Below the pieces are notes generated by a model. It was not told the DNA's origin. It did no database searches and was given only the letters and a program-made list of their open reading frames with translations. Shown piece after piece: positions 61,464 through 64,000 of a stretch of 64,000 nt of DNA. Each line of letters starts with the position of its first letter. The first letter of the stretch is position 1. Made by a program: the position numbers and the translations under genes. The stretch spans positions 2,976,001 through 3,040,000 of the forward strand of contig JAPFFF010000014.1 of assembly GCA_039105265.1 (NCBI GenBank), given 5' to 3'. Source of the DNA: Tritrichomonas musculus (taxonomy: Eukaryota > Parabasalia > Tritrichomonadida > Tritrichomonadidae).

Positions 61464-62963
61464 TTAAGATTTGTTATTGGGAGTGTAATTGAATTTATTT
61501 GGCTGTTTTTGAGTTGAAGTTGTGGATTGGTTGTTGTTAGTATTATTTGGAGTGTAATTGAATTTATTTGGCTGTTTTTGAGTTGAAGTTGTGGATTGGT
61601 TGTTGTTAGTATTATTCGGAGTGTAATTGAATTTATTTGGTTGCGCTTGAGTTGAAGTTGTGGATTGGTTGTTGTTATTATTATTCGGAGTGTAACTGAA
61701 TTTATTTGGTTGCGCTTGAGTTGAAGTTGTGGATTGATTGTTATTATTTTTATTGTTGTTATTATTATTAGGAGTGTAATTAAATTTATTTGAATGTACT
61801 TGAGTTGAAGTTTTTGATTGATTGTTAATATTATTGTTGTTGTCATTATTGTTTGGTTGTTCTTGATCTGAATGAGATTTTTGCGTTGATGTTGAATTGG
61901 CAAAAGTTTCTTGATCGCTTTTACTGCTAGTATTATTAGGAGTATAAACAAACTGCTGCTTTTGTAATGCTTTGGACTTACTTTTGCCAGATTTTTGGTT
62001 GTTCGATTGTGTTTGGTTTGAATTCTGACTTGGGTTTGCTGATTGATTGCTGTTGTTGTTATTACTGGGGGTATAAATAAATTTATTTGTTTGTCCTTGA
62101 GTTGAAGTTGTTGATTGATTGTTATCATTGCTGTTATTGTTGTTGTGTTTTTTATTGTTATTCCTATTGTTGTTATTGTTATTATTTTTGTTATTGTTAT
62201 TATTGTTGTTATTGTTATTATTGTTGTTATTGTTATTGTTATTATTGTTATTATTGTTGTTATTGTTATTATTGTTGTTATTGTTATTATTGTTGTTATT
62301 GTTGTTATTGTTATTATTGTTATTATTGGGAGTGTATGTAAATTTATCTGATTTCCCTTGATTTGAATTAGATTTCTGTGTTGAATTGGAAGGATTTGTT
62401 TGTCTATTTTTGTTATTAGTATTATTATCATTTGGAGTATAAATAAATCGATTATCAGAATTTTTGTTCTCTTGTGTTGAAGCAACAGTATTAGTTGAAT
62501 TTGAAGATGAAGATCTTGTTGGTTTATTTTCTGGTTCAGTGGTTTTAAAATCATAATAAATGTCTGATATAATTTCAAATCTTTTTGGTGAATTCTCAAT
62601 TGCATTATCATTATTGTTGTTACTTTCACTAGAATTATCTTGTGATGCTGAACTATCAGCTGCTAATCTTAAAACAAAATTTTGAGCAAAAGAAAAACTT
62701 GCTGTTTTTTTCTCAACTGTTCCGCTAACCATAATAGATGCAGTTTCATTATTGATGATAAAGAACCCATAACGAGTGATGGTAACATGGGATTTTTTTG
62801 TGAATGGTGTCAAAACTATTTTGGGATTTAAAGATTCGCCTTCATGATTTGAGTTACGAATTGTTTTTGCGTCTGGTGAATAGAATTTACTAAGATTCAA
62901 CTTGTCCTCATATGCCTTGGTGTAATAAGCTGCAATAAATTCTTGAATAACGTTTTGATTCAT
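61464..62963 (-). CDS. NTF2-domain protein with Asn tract and FxYTP repeats (G3BP-like layout)
   Basis: 499 aa. Residues ~1-140 look like an NTF2-like fold: NQNVIQEFIAAYYTKAYEDK, LNLSKFYSPDAKTIR, then VTITRYGFFIINNETASIMV, SFAQNFVLRLAAD and FEIISDIYYDF, the order seen in G3BP/NTF2 proteins. The rest is disordered: an Asn tract of roughly 45-50 residues from ~213 (mixed AAT/AAC codons) and nine copies of the motif F-x-Y-T-P-N/S (e.g. NRFIYTPN, DKFTYTPN, QQFVYTPN, NKFNYTPN), the last ones in near-perfect ~23-residue tandem repeats with QSTTSTQ. The layout, NTF2 dimer plus prion-like tail, resembles stress-granule scaffolds, but there is no RRM or RGG. Role inferred only. Confidence 0.72.
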   Translation of the reverse strand: MNQNVIQEFIAAYYTKAYEDKLNLSKFYSPDAKTIRNSNHEGESLNPKIVLTPFTKKSHVTITRYGFFIINNETASIMVSGTVEKKTASFSFAQNFVLRLAADSSASQDNSSESNNNNDNAIENSPKRFEIISDIYYDFKTTEPENKPTRSSSSNSTNTVASTQENKNSDNRFIYTPNDNNTNNKNRQTNPSNSTQKSNSNQGKSDKFTYTPNNNNNNNNNNNNNNNNNNNNNNNNNNNNNNNNNNNNNNNNNNNNNNKNNNNNNNRNNNKKHNNNNSNDNNQSTTSTQGQTNKFIYTPSNNNNSNQSANPSQNSNQTQSNNQKSGKSKSKALQKQQFVYTPNNTSSKSDQETFANSTSTQKSHSDQEQPNNNDNNNNINNQSKTSTQVHSNKFNYTPNNNNNNKNNNNQSTTSTQAQPNKFSYTPNNNNNNQSTTSTQAQPNKFNYTPNNTNNNQSTTSTQKQPNKFNYTPNNTNNNQSTTSTQKQPNKFNYTPNNKS

Positions 62964-62973
62964 AATTATTAAA

Positions 62974-62981
62974 AAAGTGAA
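62974..62981 (-). promoter_or_regulatory. initiator-like box upstream of the NTF2-domain gene
   Basis: On the minus strand TTCACTTT lies about 11-18 bases before the ATG; TCACTT is a good trichomonad Inr match. Confidence 0.45.
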
Positions 62982-63210
62982 TTGAGATTTTCTTCAGTTT
63001 TTCAGAAAAACTTTTTCTTAAGTCATAATTCTTATTTTTTCAAAAAGTCTTATTCAATCATTAGCATTTTCATTATAAAAGCAATAATAAGCCATTATTA
63101 TGATAGCATCATACTTCTTTACTTTTTACTATGCATTACATTCCAGTATTGTATGATAAATAAAAAAAAAAAAAATATTATCAGCATTATTAAATTAGCA
63201 AAAATTATAT

Positions 63211-63996
63211 TTATAAATAGATGGGAAGTTGTTCTTTGCGCGAAGGTGGGACTGTTTGACAGAACTTTTCAAAATCTGATTTTTCACCAAACAAATTATA
63301 TAAGGTTTTTTTCTTTTTAGTTTGCATAGCTTTATTCCTTCTTGCATCAATAAATTGTGTGTAGGTTAATCCATTATAATAGATATTACTAGATAATTCA
63401 AGAGAATCGCTTTTGTTTGATTTTTTAGTTTTTTTGATTGTATTTGATATGTCATCTTGTTTCCTTGAAGAACTACTAGAAATTGATTGAATATTACCTA
63501 CGTTTGATGAGGATTTAGTTATTGTAGTTGTTGATGCTGTTTCTGACATTGAATTAATAAGTTTTGAAGATTGAGTAGGATTTGTTAAATTATTATATTT
63601 TACACTTTGGCTAAGTGATTTAGAACTTGAGCGCTTATTGCTATTGGAGTTATTGCTTTTATGGAAAGTAGAGGAGGATTCAAAATTTGAAACAAGATTG
63701 TCATATTCTAGAGTATTTGAAATTGTAACTTTATTATTAATATTTTTATTTTGTTTTTGAGATTTATTATTTGAATTGTTATAATAAATTGTCGAGCTAT
63801 AACTATTAAATGATTTTCTGATATTTGAATTTTTTCCTTTTTGGCTATTTCTAATATTATCACTGTAAGAAATAAAATTGTTTTTCGATCGATTAGTAAG
63901 ATTATCATGATTATAATTGATATTATTAGATGGTGTCTGTATATTAATTTCATTTATTTTGTCGTTTTTAGATCGAGACTGAGAAGAAGATCTCAT
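63211..63996 (-). CDS. Ser/Asn-rich protein, C-terminal part at window edge
   Basis: An open frame of 261 codons that reaches the window end; the Met at 63996 may not be the true start. Residues 1-200 are low complexity, rich in Ser, Asn and Lys (RSSSQSRSKNDKINEINIQT), i.e. disordered and probably phosphorylated. The final ~55 residues are ordered and distinct: YYNGLTYTQFIDARRNKAMQ, KKKTLYNLFGEKSDFEKFCQ, TVPPSRKEQLPIYL. This short C-terminal block may be a conserved docking module, but I do not recognise it. Confidence 0.6.
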   Translation of the reverse strand: MRSSSQSRSKNDKINEINIQTPSNNINYNHDNLTNRSKNNFISYSDNIRNSQKGKNSNIRKSFNSYSSTIYYNNSNNKSQKQNKNINNKVTISNTLEYDNLVSNFESSSTFHKSNNSNSNKRSSSKSLSQSVKYNNLTNPTQSSKLINSMSETASTTTITKSSSNVGNIQSISSSSSRKQDDISNTIKKTKKSNKSDSLELSSNIYYNGLTYTQFIDARRNKAMQTKKKKTLYNLFGEKSDFEKFCQTVPPSRKEQLPIYL

Positions 63997-64000
63997 ATTT

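Noticed and set aside
62087-62361. Plus-strand frames of Cys/Tyr, Ile/Val or poly-Leu
   Set aside because: These are the complement of the Asn-codon tract of the NTF2-domain gene, not genes.
61457-62629. Ile/Thr/Gln-rich minus-strand frame of 390 codons
   Set aside because: It is a shifted frame over the same repeats; the overlapping frame has the NTF2-like domain and a plausible start.

Overview
The window is AT-rich nuclear DNA of a parabasalid protist (a trichomonad, closer in base composition to Tritrichomonas than to T. vaginalis; species not determined). Grounds: host genes are nearly all intronless with very short 5' leaders and initiator-like TCA(T/C)TTT boxes next to the start codon. 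The one intron I can support has GTATGT at its 5' end and a fused branch/acceptor motif CTAACATATAG, the trichomonad type. There are also a Pmp-like surface protein, a trichomonad-style Polinton and Mutator-like elements.

Host block 1 (1-16968): the C-terminus of a GH77 4-alpha-glucanotransferase, a coiled-coil protein, 3 kb of gene-poor repeat-bearing DNA, an NDR/LATS-family kinase and a possible 54-aa secreted peptide. A minus-strand cluster follows: a Trf4-type non-canonical poly(A) polymerase with one intron, an Rrp45/EXOSC9-type exosome subunit, a CAP-Gly coiled-coil protein (dynactin p150-like) and a seven-TM GOST-like protein. The polymerase and the exosome subunit belong to one RNA-surveillance pathway. 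The 3' end of the polymerase gene is copied in inverted orientation about 0.9 kb downstream.

Mobile block (16969-57638): a Polinton/Maverick of about 23 kb (16969-39981) with about 665-bp terminal inverted repeats, carrying packaging ATPase, major capsid protein, fibre-like protein, integrase and protein-primed DNA polymerase B. Three plain DNA elements sit inside it (903, 890 and 2076 bp, with 9-bp, 8-bp and TA target duplications). After 0.76 kb of host DNA comes a 15.3-kb Mutator-like element (40743-56035) with an apparently whole 783-aa transposase. Its terminal inverted repeats consist of a 138-bp end followed by inverted arrays of a 130-bp hairpin-bearing repeat, 17 copies on the left and about 67 on the right. 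A TA-flanked element is nested in it. A further 1173-bp element with a 9-bp duplication lies at 56466-57638.

Host block 2 (57639-64000): proteasome alpha subunit (PSMA4 type), a third copy of a small GTACAAAT inverted-repeat family, a Pmp-like single-pass surface protein, an NTF2-domain protein with a long Asn tract and nine FxYTP repeats, and the end of a Ser/Asn-rich protein that runs to the window edge.

The most unusual object is the foldback Mutator element: very long, unequal, homogenised arrays of a palindrome-bearing repeat as terminal inverted repeats, with a 22-unit higher-order duplication in the long arm.
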